A program made the translations under genes and the position numbers. The notes under the pieces are model-generated. The model was not told where the DNA came from. It made no database searches and was given only the letters and a program-made list of their open reading frames with translations. Positions 16,077 to 16,324 of a DNA stretch of 16,324 bases are shown in pieces. Origin of the DNA: JAUWQU01 sp964564285 (GTDB taxonomy: Bacteria; Planctomycetota; Phycisphaerae; SM23-33); the NCBI GenBank assembly GCA_964564285.1, contig CAZMBZ010000098.1, forward strand, positions 1 through 16,324. The letters are read 5' to 3'. How positions within the stretch are numbered: position 1 is the first letter of the stretch; every line of letters begins with the position of its first letter.

Positions 16077-16324
16077 TAGCCTCACCGCTCATGCTGACGA
16101 TTCCGAATACCGTCTTCAACAGTCCTGGGCCACGAGTCTTATCTATTACCCGCGTCGAGCTGCTTGGCGACCTTCATTGCTTCCTGGGGACAGCCCGCGA
16201 ACTGGGAGCAACAAGTCGAGAAGCTGCTGGATTGCCTGCTTCAACTCAATGCCGCAAGAGCGGTTTACTGGGTCGGCTCGTCATCGGTTGCGGGAGGCAA
16301 CTTTTCGGCCCTCGGCCTGGGAAG

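Larger units (their letters stand above)
15986..16324. other. Right-end region without a convincing gene; palindrome-rich
   Basis: These 339 bases contain several palindromes between 16004 and 16076, listed separately. A plus-strand frame opens at an ATG at 16091 and stays open to the window edge (78 codons), but it has no ribosome binding site and unremarkable composition. On the minus strand, a frame entering from the window edge ends at a TAA at 16265-16267 after KLPPATDDEPTQ, which could be the hydrophilic C-terminus of a gene lying mostly outside. Neither can be confirmed from this window. Confidence 0.4.

Noticed and set aside
16091..16324. Partial plus-strand gene running off the right edge
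   Set aside because: Open for 78 codons but no ribosome binding site and no recognisable motif; mentioned only in the gap description.

Overview
The window looks like an accessory region of a high-GC bacterium, most probably a planctomycete or close relative. This rests on recognised protein types rather than any marker gene. They are a Ycf46-like N-terminal domain of the kind seen on planctomycete AAA+ ATPases, a small protein beginning MIKLNCGVSRKVGEPNYGS, a lysine-rich HARE-HTH protein, and very large secreted beta-propeller proteins. No rRNA, tRNA, CRISPR array or recognisable transposase was seen.

Layout. (1) 168-896, minus: a chimeric gene joining a Ycf46-like N-terminal domain, without its ATPase core, to a membrane helix and a YidD-like domain. 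(2) 1083-11862, plus: a tightly coupled three-gene operon filling two thirds of the window. The proteins are 678, 1305 and 1610 residues, each junction is an ATGA stop/start overlap, and all appear exported. They share a beta-propeller-like module present about once in the first protein, twice in the second and three times in the third. The second and third also carry an Ig-like domain and a C-terminal trypsin/HtrA-type domain. The second keeps the His-Asp-Ser triad. The third has lost His and Asp and keeps only Ser, so it looks like a pseudoprotease. (3) 11885-12908, minus: two or three small genes with near-identical strong ribosome binding sites. (4) 13329-14027, plus: a basic DNA-binding protein with a coiled coil and two predicted winged-helix domains. 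(5) 14339-15985, plus: a DUF2357/PD-(D/E)XK nuclease interrupted by an in-frame TAG, with an uncertain 5' end. (6) 15986-16324: a palindrome-rich stretch without a convincing gene.

How the parts may work together. The three-gene operon is the best candidate for an undescribed system: co-translated extracytoplasmic beta-propeller proteins, one with an intact serine protease and one with a degenerate copy of the same domain, suggesting a complex or a regulated protease pair. The right third resembles a mobile or decaying defence-type island. A 27-base imperfect inverted repeat sharing the palindrome GGAACGTTCC (12128-12154 and 16024-16050) brackets the small minus-strand gene, the DNA-binding protein and the broken nuclease. 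Family assignments come from reading the sequences and from memory; no database search was possible.
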